Notes under the pieces: generated by a model | Database searches by the model: none | Told to the model about the DNA's origin: nothing | What the model saw: only the letters and a program-made list of their open reading frames with translations | Made by a program: the position numbers and the translations under genes | In this document: positions 49,801-60,587 of the stretch, in pieces | Position numbering within the stretch: the first letter of the stretch is position 1 | Layout: each line of letters starts with the position of its first letter | Source: Theobroma cacao | Lineage: Eukaryota; Streptophyta; Magnoliopsida; Malvales; Malvaceae | Assembly: GCF_000208745.1 (NCBI RefSeq) | Contig: NC_030858.1 | Span: forward strand, 14,230,456-14,294,455 | Direction of reading: 5' to 3' | DNA length: 64,000 nucleotides

Positions 49801-52190
49801 AAATAGCTTAAATTCTTTTAGAACATGATATTTGGTAACCGTTGCTCATCAGGGAAAAAAGAAACTAATATTAAAGCCTTGCAAGGTTTTGGTTGACAAT
49901 CTGGGTAATGAGTGTCGATAGGGACAACGTGGCGGTTGTCACAAGCTAGATAGGAGTTCTGGGTCGTGACACTTTCTAACGCATTTAATGATACTACGAA
50001 GGTCACGAAGTCTCATATTCTAGTTGTGAATGCTCCAAATAGGATTGTTGTTCTTGAAGGACAAGCTTAATTAGATCAAAATGGCCCACACTTGAAGCGT
50101 GAAAGACCGATAGAAATAAAAGACATTATCCCTTGAAACGAAAGGGGAGGAATTAAAAATCCACTCCAAAAGAGCCTAGCATTGATCTTGCTCTAGAAGA
50201 GCCTATTGGCCTTGAAGATCACAAACCTATGAAAAGATCATCAACCGAAGAATACTAAGATCTCTATTACATATTGTAATGAGATTTGGGATCGGAATGA
50301 GATGATCATCGATGATGTTTTTGCACTCTCAAATGCTCATGAGATTATGAACGATGATTATGAACTATGATCTATTATCGAATGTCGTCAAAGGCAAGAT
50401 TAGCCCAAGTGGGAGGCAGCAATCCAGGCTGAATTGGCTTCTCTAGCTAAACGAGAGGTTTTATGACTTATAGCTCGAACCTTCGATAATGTAAAGCTTG
50501 TTGGATACAAGTGGGTCTTTGTTTGGAAATGAAATGAAAAAAATGAGGTTGTGAGGTATAAAGCTTGACTTGTAGCCCAAGGCTTCTCTAAGAGACTTAG
50601 GATTGATTATGATAAGATGTACTCACCTGTGATGGATACGATTACCTTTTGTATCCTTATTAGCCTAGCTATTTCTGAAAAATTGAAATGCATCTTATGG
50701 ACGTATTGATGGCATATCTATATGGTTCATTAAACTCTGATATTTATACGAAAAGTCCTGAGGATTCAAAATGCCTGAAGCATACACTCTGCACAACTTA
50801 TTCTTAATAAAGTTGCAAAGATCTTTATACAGGTTAAAGTAATTCAGTCGCATGTGGTATCAATGCTTAAGCGAGTACCTAATTAAGGAATGGTGCAAAA
50901 ATGATCTTATTTACCGATGTGTGTTTATTAAGAAATTGGAAACCGGATTTGCTATGGTAGTAGTTTATGTCGATGATATGAATTTGATTGGAACTCTAGA
51001 AGAATTATCTAAAATTGTCAAACATTTGAAAAAGGAGTTTAAAGTGAAAGATTTGGGTAAAACCAAACTTTGTCTTGGTCTAGAGCTTGAGAACAAAGCA
51101 ACTAGAATACTTGTCCATCAGTCAACATACACTGAGAGATTGCTTAAACATTTTAACATGGACAAGGCTTACCCATTGAGCACTTCTATGGTTGTGAGGT
51201 CTTTTGATTCCCAAAAGAACCCGTTTCGTCCTAAAGAACCCGATGAGGATATACTTGGTCATAAAGTACCATATCTCAATGCAATTGAGATTTTGATGAA
51301 TTTAGCACAATGTATGAGACTAGATATTGCTTTTGCGATAAATTTGTTAGCACATTTTAGTTCTGAGCCAACTTGGAGACATTGGAATGGGATAAAACAT
51401 ATCTTCCATTTTCTCCAAAAAACCATAATATTATTCCAAGGATTTCACTAACTCTAGTTTAGTTGGATACGCTAATGCGGGATATAAATCTGATTCGCAT
51501 AAGGCTTGCTTTCAAATCGGTTATTTATTTTGCTATAATGGGACCGCCATTTCTTGGCGCTCTACTAAGTAAATACTAGTAGCTACATCCTCCAACCACT
51601 CTAAGATTATAGCTTTATATGAAACTGGAAGAAAATGTGTTTGGTTGAGATCCATTATAATGCATGTTCATAATTCTTGTTGCTTAACACCAGTTACAAA
51701 TTCTCCCACCAGAATTTATGAAGATAATGCTGCTTGTATTGCACAAGTCAGGGGAAGATATATTAAAGGTGATAGGACCAAGCATATCTCGTTGAAATTG
51801 TTCTATTCTAACAAACTTTAGGAAAGTAGACAAGTTGATTTTAAACAAATTTGCTCCACCAATAATCTTGTAGATCTTTTTATCAAGTCATTGCCAACGT
51901 CAACATTTGAAAAATTAGTATTTGGCATTAGGATGTGTTGAAAGATTGATTTGCCCCTGAAATGGCAAAGTATCAATTACCCTAGAAGTGCCAAGCCCTA
52001 AAGCGGTAGACCCTAAAAATGGCAATATGGCTCCATTGAAGGGGAGCAATTGTGGACTTAGTGCATTGTACTCTTTTTCCCTTTTGTCCGATTTTTTGTC
52101 CCATTAGGTTTTTTCGACTTAAGTTTTTTAACAAGGCAGTAATAGCACGACCAACTAGGTCGTCATAGTGGTGTTCCATCTAAAGAGGAG
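43856..52190 (+). pseudogene. Ty1/copia gag-pol, degenerate, interrupted by a solo B LTR
   Basis: Gag begins at 44058 ('KFHILEVNGSNYLSW', 'RYNHTKIVILPQAQYD'). A CCHC knuckle lies at about 44817-44860 (C-x2-C-x4-H-x4-C, with a stop just after the His). A protease-like 'LLDSAMTHT' is near 45340 and the pre-integrase 'HDHLGYSRAMMMRRI' near 45770. Integrase relics span about 45950-46400. The region after integrase runs to 46787, where the LTR at 46788-49971 splits it. Removing the insertion restores 'AIANRLSNAFNDTTKVTKSH'. The RT starts near 50390, and its catalytic YVDD is in the open segment 50852-51451 ('VVYVDDMNLIGT'). RNase H covers about 51450-51930. A purine tract AAAGAGGAG abuts the 3' LTR. 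Many in-frame stops make it inactive. Without the insertion the whole element is about 5.86 kb, a normal copia size. Confidence 0.92.
46788..49971 (-). mobile_element. Solo LTR, family B long form, reversed (TSD CTTTC)
   Basis: A 3184-bp block beginning TGAAATGCCCCC and ending GGGTCGTGACA on the plus strand, flanked by CTTTC at 46783-46787 and 49972-49976. It includes the 215-bp 3' extension (46788-47002) found also at 10976-11190 and missing from 14278-17271. It splits the copia pol frame. Confidence 0.94.
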
Positions 52191-52545
52191 TGTTGTGGAA
52201 TATGGGCATATCTTATCATATTAGACCAATTCAAATTATAGTAAATTTGATAAATGATAAATATATTATCCACATTCTAGTTATTTCAAGATTCATCTAC
52301 ATGTGAAAATTATCTAAGTGATAATGTGGGATTTATCAAGAAGATAATATAATTTAGAGATATATCTTATTAAGAGATTCTGATAGCCATAAATCTATTA
52401 GGGACTTCAATTATAAATAAGGGATCACCCTGGCCTTATTTATAGAATAGCTATTTTTCATTCCAAGCATTGCTTCAGTAATATATAAAGAACATTCTCT
52501 CAATATCTTTCTATTCTTCGTGTTTCTATTATTTCTTTTACAACA
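52191..52545 (+). mobile_element. 3' LTR of the copia element, 355 bp
   Basis: TGTTGTGGAATATGGGCATA to TTTTACAACA, the same length as the 5' LTR at 43501-43855. Visible base differences between the two indicate an old insertion. Confidence 0.9.
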
Positions 52546-54049
52546 TTAAAAAAAATAATCAAAAGGAGAGAAAAAGGGAATCAAGGAAAGAAAGAAATGG
52601 GTAAGGAAGAGAGGGGTCGATCAATAGCAATCCACGTAGATCAACATTGATTTGGCTTGGGTGGACCAGACTGACAGCAGCTACCTTTCATTATCCGCCT
52701 TGCTTTCTCCTTGTCTTTTCTTTTCCTTCCCTTTCCTTGCTTCCTAATCTTTCTCTCTCTTTTGTTTTTCTATTTTTTTTGAAATTTTTTATATTTATTT
52801 TTGTTGAAATTTTTTAATTCAAAATTAATAAAATTAAAAAATTTTTAAAATAAAAAATGAAAGATAATGTGGCTATTTTAGACATATGACATGTTTTGGC
52901 TGGGTGTTTTTAGGCACGTCATTGATGGAGTTAGTAAGGATGCAACTTTCTTAATGGAATAAAAATTGAAGTACCCAATTACAAATATATTTCTTTAAGT
53001 ACCAAATCAATAGTTTAATTCTAGTTTGGGTACCAAATGTATAATTAACCTATTTCAAATTGCCTATTTTCTTTATTTTAAAAAATTATCTTTTGTCTTT
53101 TAGTATAGGTTATAACTAATAAATTAACAAAATTATTTAATGAACACATGTCTATTACGTAAATATACTTGTCAAATTGAAAGACTCAATGCTTGGATAA
53201 TATTTTTTATTTTTATATAATTTACTTATAATTAGTTACCTAGAAAAAGAAGAAAAGAAAAAAAATATAAATCACTCTCTAATTGTTTTTCGTAAGAAAA
53301 TAAGAAACAACATTGGTAATAAAGAGGAATAGGAAATGCATTGAAGATTGTCAGAAAGAAAGCAGCTAAATAGATCATGGATGATCTGGAAACATGCACA
53401 GATGCCATTTTATCAAGCCTTAACTAGTTACATATGGTAATGAGGTAGGTAGGCAATCGTCTGTCCAGTAATAGGGGTAACCAATGATTTAACTTTCTAA
53501 AAGGAAGAAATGTTTGAGACATAGGTATGATCTTAATTGTGTCATTCAAATATGAGATCCAAGTATGAGATTTGAGAACAATAAGCAATTGGGGAAATTT
53601 TTTTTTAGCCCTTAAAAATAACATGTTTTTGTAAATAAGCCTGTAGATAATTTTAACTGTTTTTAGTCATGAGAATAGATTTTGGGACAAAAATGCCCTT
53701 AATGAGCCATTTTCGTTGACGTGCACTCTCAAACAAGGGAAAAATGAGAAAATAAATATGCAAAGAATTTGCGAACATTTAATTTTGTGCAAAACATCTT
53801 TTTTTTTTTTTTTGCGAAGCTTGTGCAAAACAAAATAATGTTGCATGAGATGGTTTTTCAGAGATTTGGGACATGGCATTCAGATAATAAGAGAAAAGTG
53901 ATATTAAACCGAACGAGGAACCGGTCATGATGAATCGAAAGCTTAGAGAATGATGTGAAACTAGAAATCCCTGATATGGTGGTGAATCGAAAGGAGAAAG
54001 ATGTGAATCCAAAGCACGAAATGGTCGTGCTACAACAGGCCATATGTGA
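52546..54049. other. AT-rich spacer left of the Mutator-like region
   Basis: No gene seen. Purine-rich (52550-52620) and pyrimidine-rich (52690-52780) patches, then AT-rich sequence and T-runs (for example 53800-53813). The minus-strand reading frames starting near 54225-54247 come from the 47-bp minisatellite. Confidence 0.4.
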
Positions 54050-54665
54050 GACGGCTGTGGTAGGGTAGGGTTTAGAGTTTGTGAAACGGCATGTTGGGAA
54101 TGTGTGACACGACATGGTGGGAATGTGTGATATGGCTGTGACACAACAGGGTTTAGAGTTGTGACACGACATGGTTGGAATGTGTGACACGGCTGTGACA
54201 TGACAGGGTTTAGAGTTTGTGACACACCTAGTGGGAATGTGTGACACGGCTATGACACGCTAGCTTTTAGAGTTTGTGACACGCCATGGAGGGAATCCGT
54301 GACACGTCAAAGTTCAGAGTTGGTGACATGCCATGGAAGGAATCTATGACACGCCAGCGTTCAGAGTTCATGACACACCATGGAAGGAATCTGTGACACA
54401 CCAATGTTCAAAGTTCGTGACACACCATGAAGGGAATCTGTGACACGCCAGTGTTCAGAGTTCGTGACACACCATGGAGGGACTCTGTGACACGCTAGAG
54501 TTCAGAGTTCGTGACACGCCATGGAAGGAATCTGTGACACGCCAACATTCAGAGTTTATGACACGCCGTGGAGGGAGTCTGTGACACGACAGGGTTCAGA
54601 GTTTGTCAGACTTCATGGAGATTTGTGACATGGCAGGGTTTAGAGTGTGTGACACGGCATGGCAA
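54050..54665 (+). repeat. 47-bp minisatellite with GTGACAC words
   Basis: Units of the form 'gtgacacgccatggagggaa' + 'tctgtgacacgcc' + 'agcgttcagagttc' repeat at 47-bp spacing (for example 54276, 54323 and 54370), about a dozen diverged copies. GTGACAC occurs twice per unit. It lies outside the in-window inverted repeat of the Mutator-like element, on its left. Confidence 0.8.
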
Positions 54666-55140
54666 TTGATGGGTGACATGACATGGTTTGAAAAAGGAAA
54701 AAAAATGGGTAAATAACAAGGAAACTGATTGGACTTAAACTGAATGAATTCAATAAATGAATATTTATAGAGGAAATTGTGAGGCCATTTCATTTTAATT
54801 AAATATTTTCTAGATATTGTAAATGTATGTGCGAAGAGGTTCATTCCTCATTCCTCATTCTTAAAGATAACAGAGTGTTCGACTTTCTTCTTTGCAAGCT
54901 TGATGACACCACAACAACAATGTCGGTTATCAGTGAAAAGGTTAGTCAGTCTGAAAATAAAACTTTTAAAACTTTCTTTTATTCGTTGATTTTTTGCTGG
55001 GTTTGTGTGATATGTTCGTGTTTTTTCAATCTTTTCCAATTGTTATGTTTAAAACTGTTTTTTTCCTGGTTTTATGGTCGTATGAAAGTTTTGAACTACA
55101 ACAGATATGGCGTGTAGTGAGTAAACTGCTTTTTTGGGGT
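54666..55140 (+). other. Region between minisatellite and inverted repeat, possible first exon
   Basis: A plus-strand frame opens at 54827 and passes a possible donor (GAAAAG|GTTAGT near 54942) after 'LDDTTTTMSVISEK'. It could be a 5' exon of the DUF1985/Ulp1 gene, whose next exon begins after TTTTGCAG at 55650, but I have no homology to support it. Confidence 0.3.
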
Positions 55141-55620
55141 TTTTAACGTGTCACGACATTGGTTATTTTAGAGTAGTTCGTGTAACGAGTCAGTAATTAC
55201 ACTGATTAGCGTGTCACACACCACGAATATTTTGGGCTAGCTCGTGTAAGGACACAATAATTATAGTGATTAGTGTGTCAGCGTGGCGTGTTATAACATT
55301 TGACTTGATGCGCATGACGTATTACAACATTTTACGTTATATGCATGGCGTGTTAAAACATTTTACGTTATATGCATGGCGTGTTACCATATTTTATATT
55401 ATATGCATGGTGTGTTACAACATTTTACGTTATATGCATGGCGTGTTACCACATTTTACGTTATATGCATGGGGTGCTACAACATTTTACGTTATATGCA
55501 TGGCATGTTACCACATTTTACGTTATATGCATGGTGTGTTACAACATTTTACGTTGCATGCATGGTGTGTTACCACATTTTACGTTATATGCATGGCGTG
55601 TTACCACATTATGGGTTAAC
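55141..55620 (+). mobile_element. Left inverted repeat of a Mutator-like element (at least this far)
   Basis: TTTTAACGTGTCACGACATT at 55141 is mirrored at 63981-64000 (one base differs). The match continues inward through 'ggttattttag', 'gttcgtgt', 'aattacactgatt', 'gtgtaaggacac' and a 31-bp minisatellite. Since the right copy is cut by the window end, the true outer limit may lie left of 55141. Confidence 0.85.
55281..55610 (+). repeat. 31-bp minisatellite within the left inverted repeat
   Basis: 'acattttacgttatatgc' + 'atggcgtgttacc' repeats about ten times. 31 is not a multiple of three, so the array is open in all three forward frames and yields spurious repetitive proteins with a 31-residue period. 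About four inverted units occur at 63721-63857. Confidence 0.9.
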
Positions 55621-55650
55621 TCATTCGTGCATGTGTGCCATGTTTTGCAG

Positions 55651-58600
55651 ATGCAGTCCAGACAATATGAGGATCTTGATAGTTTGCTTATTGTGCCGAG
55701 GGAGAAGTGGGTTTTCAATGTCGCTATTAACACCCATTGTAAGTGATCGCTACTACATTACATCAATAAAACCCTCCAAGAGAAAGAGGAGTATGATGCA
55801 GTGAAGCGTACGTGCTTCGGAATGCTGCTAGACGTATATCCATAAGGCTACTTCTCTGCTGGTCTCCTGCATAACATCATGATCTGTCGAATCATTGTGA
55901 CAGATTCAATGGAGCATGAGTTATGGTTTGCCATTGGGAAAACCAAGGAGCGCATATCAAAGTAGAAGTTCTTCCTTATCACCGAACTAAAGTTTGGTCA
56001 AATGTCATATGTGTTCACACGACCGTACGAGGTTGTTACTGACGAAATTCATGGGCGATACTAGAATGGGCAGCAGAGCGTTAAGCTGCAGGCCTTGCTT
56101 CATACGTTCTGCGAAGGAAACTTTGAGTGACCGGGAGACACGACCAATATGGCACTCATCTTGATCACAAATAACATTTTATTTGGTCAAGATCACCATA
56201 GACGAGTGATGCCTTGGCTTTTGTTGTTGGTGGAGGACATCGACGCTTAGAATGTCTTCCCATGGGGTCACTACGTTTGGAGGTTGACCTTAGATTACCT
56301 TTTGAAGGGGTTCGAAGTGCCTTCCTCGAATGTACAGAAGGATCGTTTTTGGTACAACATTTACGGATTTGAGTGGGTGATACAGGTACTGTCACGTAAC
56401 TTTTTTCATTTTCTTTTTGACATAATAATTTATGGTTGCAATTGTTTATCATTTATGGTCTGATAATGGTTACATTTGACTTGCAGTTCTGGGCAATGGA
56501 GGTAATTCCGACCTTGCGAAAAATAGTTGCCCCATCTGCTTCGAAGGACATCTACCCATGCATGTGCAGATGGCAATGCAACTAGAAGCCAAAAGACTTC
56601 TACAAGGCAGTTGAGATGTTGGAGTCATCTCAGCGGGTGAGTGAACAGTTACTAATTTCTGCTGTGAATTTGTATAATAATTTTCCCTAAAATTTAATCA
56701 TAATCGCTATTTTGCAGTTATGGGTAGTGGAGACCTTGGAGCTTACCCCGAATGAGGCTAGTCGAGATTATTTTGTGGACATTAATGTGTCATTATTTGA
56801 GGGCCACCAATACGTGCCAATAGGGCACATGGAGGATCGAGAGGATTGGGGCTTAGGTGCGAGGAAAAAGAGGAGAAACTTAAAGCACAAAAGAGCCACT
56901 GGTTCTGTGAAGTGGAGGTGCACAATCGCTGCTATCGTCGATGAGCTGTCAATCCCCGAGTTGATGGAGGAAGGTGACAACCATGGCAATGGCAGTGAAA
57001 AGCCAATAAGGACGATTTTAAAGGTTTGTGTTCAACAATTCAATATGTGATTATCGAATAACAAATCTGTGTTTGTAGTTGGACCATGTGACGATAGCTT
57101 CACAACCACCGATAGGTCCTCTTTAGACTCACAGTGCTAACGAGGAGCCAATAAGGATGGTTATAATGGTTTGTTTTCAACAACTTCATATGTGATTATC
57201 GAATAACATATCTGTGTCTGCAGTTGGACCATACGATGACAACTCCTCAACCACTGAGAGGTCATCTTCAAACGCACAGTGCTAACGACCTGTCAATAAG
57301 ATCGATTCGAACAGTTTGTATTCAACATTTTCACATATGTTTATCGAGTAACACATTAATTTCTATTATTGCAGTTAAGGGAGGCGACCACAGTTCCTCA
57401 ACCACTAATCGATCCTGCTTAACCGCAAAATGGTAACGAGCCACCAATAAGAATATTAAAGTTCTAACGAGTAATGTTCAACAATTCCTTATATGATTAT
57501 TGAATAACACAATAATATAGTTTATTGCAGTTAACCCATTTGACAAGAGTCAATGATAGAATAGTCACGAAGCGTCAGCTGCGACGAATCATGCACCGGT
57601 ATAAAAAAGACATGTCGGAGCTGAAGGTTTCAATTCAGTCGTTGACTCTAGCAATGCAAACGTTTGAGTACCATGTCGTTGCTCGGATTCTAAACGGCTT
57701 GAAATTACAGATACGTTATTTTATCTTCACTCATATATTGGTCGTTTACATTTAGTAAGTGTAGTTCTATTTTTTGTTCTCAGTTTATGGTTTGTGGTAT
57801 TATATGAGCTAACGAATTTTCTCATTTGTCTCATTCTGTAGGGCGTTCCTTAATCTCACGATGCTGGTGAGGACCACGATGATGTTGATATTGGCACCAT
57901 GATGAACTTGGTGTGCACATTCACGATGACGTCACTGGTGTTGACAAAGACCCTGTTTCTAAGGCCGATCTAGTTATCGATGCATCTGCGGGAGGGGAAA
58001 GGGACCTTCACTCAGTCGTGGGTAAAGGAAAGCATCTTCCTCATGCCAATGCATTAGTGGAGGTAGTAGTAGGAGGGGACCATCTTCCTTAGAGCACTCC
58101 TGAAGCCAACAGCTTACGGTTGTCATCATCAAAGTCATCTAATGTCCATCATCGTGTAGCACAAATTTCAGACCCAACTGAGCGGGCAAGGGTGAAAATG
58201 GAGAGCAAATACAGGGCAAGCCCACACGTCGACCCCTTAGTGAGCCGTCGGGATGTAAAGAGCACAACGGTTGAAGCGTACGAAACTTTCAAAAAAGACG
58301 AGTGCACGAGGTAAGCTCATAAATAATATTGCAAATATTGTTTTTTAATGAAGCATTAATCCACCAAGGCTTTTCAAACTCATTATGTTACATATGCAGG
58401 TGTAACGTTGGGATCTTAGGGGATCAAAGGGATGACTTTTTCACAACATTAGAGGATCCCAAAAAAGAAATGACTAGTGAACATATAGACGCATTTCTCA
58501 GCATACTTTGTAAGCAAATGACAAGGTGAAGTCGAAGCTGTACACTACCCGTGCATGCGTGGTTGACACGATATTCTTCGTAAGTATATTTGAAAATTTT

Positions 58601-59205
58601 TCAATTTTGAAAATACTAAGTTTTTTATTGCATTAAGTGTAAGCTAATGTATACATGCTTCACAAGACACTATCCATATGCTACATACCTCATTTCCAAC
58701 TAAAGATGCTCGGTCGACTATGGAAATTCTAGATGAGTTATGGGCGTACGTGGAGGGTGAGAAGCTGACATACGACAAATAATGGAAAGATGTTGATTTC
58801 ATCCTCGCACCTTGCAATGTGGGTGGGCATTGAGTGGTAGTGAAGATCGACTTGGTGAGGTGGACTATCAAAGTGGTGGACTCCGTAAGAACTTCGGATG
58901 CTAAGGATAACAGAGTGCAAGCAGCTTAAATGACACCCCTTACGACAATTATGCCAATTATTTGCCACCAAGTTGGCTATTTCAACAAAACACAGTGGAA
59001 GACACGGGATTTGATGCCGATGCCATTGGAAATTCATTTGCCAAAAGTTAAAGTGCATCGACAGATTGATAGTGTCAGCTGCGGTATGTTCATGATAGGG
59101 TACATTAACGATCTTTTGCAATCGGAATTGATTAGAGAGTTAAGCAAATATGATTGTAAATATGCGTCGCCAATACTCTCAAAAAAATTTTTCCAACAGT
59201 TGTGA
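55651..59205 (+). pseudogene. DUF1985 + Ulp1-type (C48) protease gene carried by the MULE, decayed
   Basis: Visible exons are 55651-56385 (after TTTTGCAG), 56487-56636, 56718-57023, small repeated exons between 57080 and 57470, 57535-57713, then pieces up to 59205. The first exon resembles DUF1985 ('MEHELWFAIGKTKERIS', 'FLITELKFGQMSYVFTRPYE', 'LDYLLKGFEVPSS'). The last part is a Ulp1/SENP cysteine-protease fold. It has the catalytic His in 'APCNVGGH' (58808-58831, the next codon a stop where Trp is usual), Asp in 'IKVVDS' near 58870, and Gln/Cys in 'RQIDSVSCGMF' (about 59059-59091). Active Ulp1 enzymes remove SUMO. Several in-frame stops make this copy non-functional as read. DUF1985-Ulp1 genes inside MULEs are known as Kaonashi/KI-MULE cargo. 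Confidence 0.82.
57024..57534 (+). repeat. Tandemly repeated intron-exon modules in the Ulp1 gene
   Basis: The intron phrase 'gtttgtgttcaacaattc' or a variant begins at 57024, 57169, 57313 and (degenerate) 57471, spacing about 145-158 bp. Each intron has 'gattatcgaataacac'-like text and ends in a TG(C/T)AG-type acceptor. It is followed by a short exon of the form 'ttggaccat…cctcaaccactgagagg…gctaacgag'. The modules are duplicates of one small exon with its intron. Confidence 0.75.
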
Positions 59206-59344
59206 GAGCAAACCCTGAACATATCGGCCCTTGTCTATACATTTTTTGAATATACAATTAATTTTATTAATTTTAATATTTGTACATTTTATACATTATT
59301 TTTTCTTTCTCAATTCAAACACAGTGCCTTTAAATTATTTAATA

Positions 59345-59875
59345 ATGCAACCACGTGGCGTGTTACATAATTGGGGCATGACGTGTCACCCCTGAAAACT
59401 AAAACAAGTCAGCATGTCACGCCAAGTATCTAGTTCCAGTTAGCATGTCACCACATTTGGGGGGTGCCATGTCACCCCATAATACAGCAAGAAGTCAGCG
59501 TGTCACCATAGAAATCTACATGCACTCAATGTGTCACGCTAACTATCTGCTTCCACTCAGCGTGTCACCCCACAATATTGCAAGAAGTCAGCGTGTCACC
59601 ACAGAAATTTGTATGCACTCAGCATGTCACACCAACTATCTGCTTCCACTCAACGTGTCACCACAAGATGGGGTGTGCCGTGTCACCCCACAATACTGTA
59701 AGAAGTCAGTGTGTCACCATAGAAATCTGTATGCACTCAACGTGTCACATCAACTATCTGCTTCCACTCAGCTTGTCACCACAAGATGGGCTGTGCCGTG
59801 TCACCCCACAATAATGCAAGAAGTCAACGTGTCACCAAAGAAATCTGCATGCACTCAACGTGTCAACTTAGGATA
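59345..59875 (+). repeat. ~118-bp tandem array between the two MULE genes
   Basis: 'ccccacaatattgcaagaag' (or variant) begins near 59469, 59570, 59688 and 59806; units also contain 'atctgcttccactcagcg' and 'acaagatggggtgtgcc'. GTGTCACC occurs four to five times per unit. One unit is about 100 bp because it lacks the 'acaagatggggtgtgcc' part. It lies exactly where the Ulp1 gene (+) and the transposase gene (-) converge. Confidence 0.85.
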
Positions 59876-60587
59876 ATATATTTTTTAAGAATTTTCGTCC
59901 TTATATTTTAATTTTATTTTTAAAATATTTTAATTTAATAACAATTAATTATGATGATTCATAGATGAAATTTGATTGGATGATCCATAATTTTTTAAAT
60001 TTTTTGGTCAAGCATGTGTTTTAATCTTAAATTTCATATCATATGTTTTTAATTAGTCCAAAATTTTCTCTTTCTAGACTTGTATCCTTTGAAGTAAACT
60101 TTTTTGTACAATATTATTATTATTATTTTGTTAAGTGATTGGCTTAAAGTTTTATATGAAGGTATTAATAAGATAAAATAAACGTTGTAATTAAAAAATT
60201 ACAAAAACAAATTGAATATGAGGATTTAGAAAGCTACTAAAGTTAGATGAATTAATTTTATATCTCTTAAGAGATTTGATTGTAAGAATATAAAAGGTTA
60301 AATCAAATGAAATAGAAAGGAGTTAAATTAAATCATTAATTGTTTAATACAAGTCATAATAAAATGTGAGAAAGGGGGTAACAGTATAGGGACTTCGCAA
60401 GTCTATTCAGTGTTCAAAACTACAGACAAAATGAAATGAATAATCAAATAATATATCTACAAAATTAATAAAAAAAATAAAGACTCATCTACAAGAGAAA
60501 ACTAAGAAACACAAAATCCAAATATGAATGAATGTAAGATACTGCAAGAGAAAATTGTGACAAAGGTATTGCACATGGGTTACACAT
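59876..60587. other. AT-rich spacer at the 3' side of the transposase gene
   Basis: No gene seen. The part nearest 60587 should be the 3' UTR of the minus-strand transposase gene. Confidence 0.4.

Noticed and set aside
53779..54247. Two overlapping minus-strand reading frames of 129 and 148 codons rich in His/Cys/Ser
   Set aside because: They are translations of the 47-bp minisatellite in two frames and do not resemble a protein.
55266..55804. Three overlapping plus-strand reading frames of 117-142 codons with repeated 'MHGVL…FTLYAW' peptides
   Set aside because: They are three frames of one 31-bp minisatellite. A repeat length that is not a multiple of three and lacks stops opens all frames. 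No start context or homology.
59445..59876. Reading frame of 143 codons with repeated 'CHHR/SACHTNYLLP' text
   Set aside because: It is a translation of the ~118-bp tandem array between the two MULE genes.
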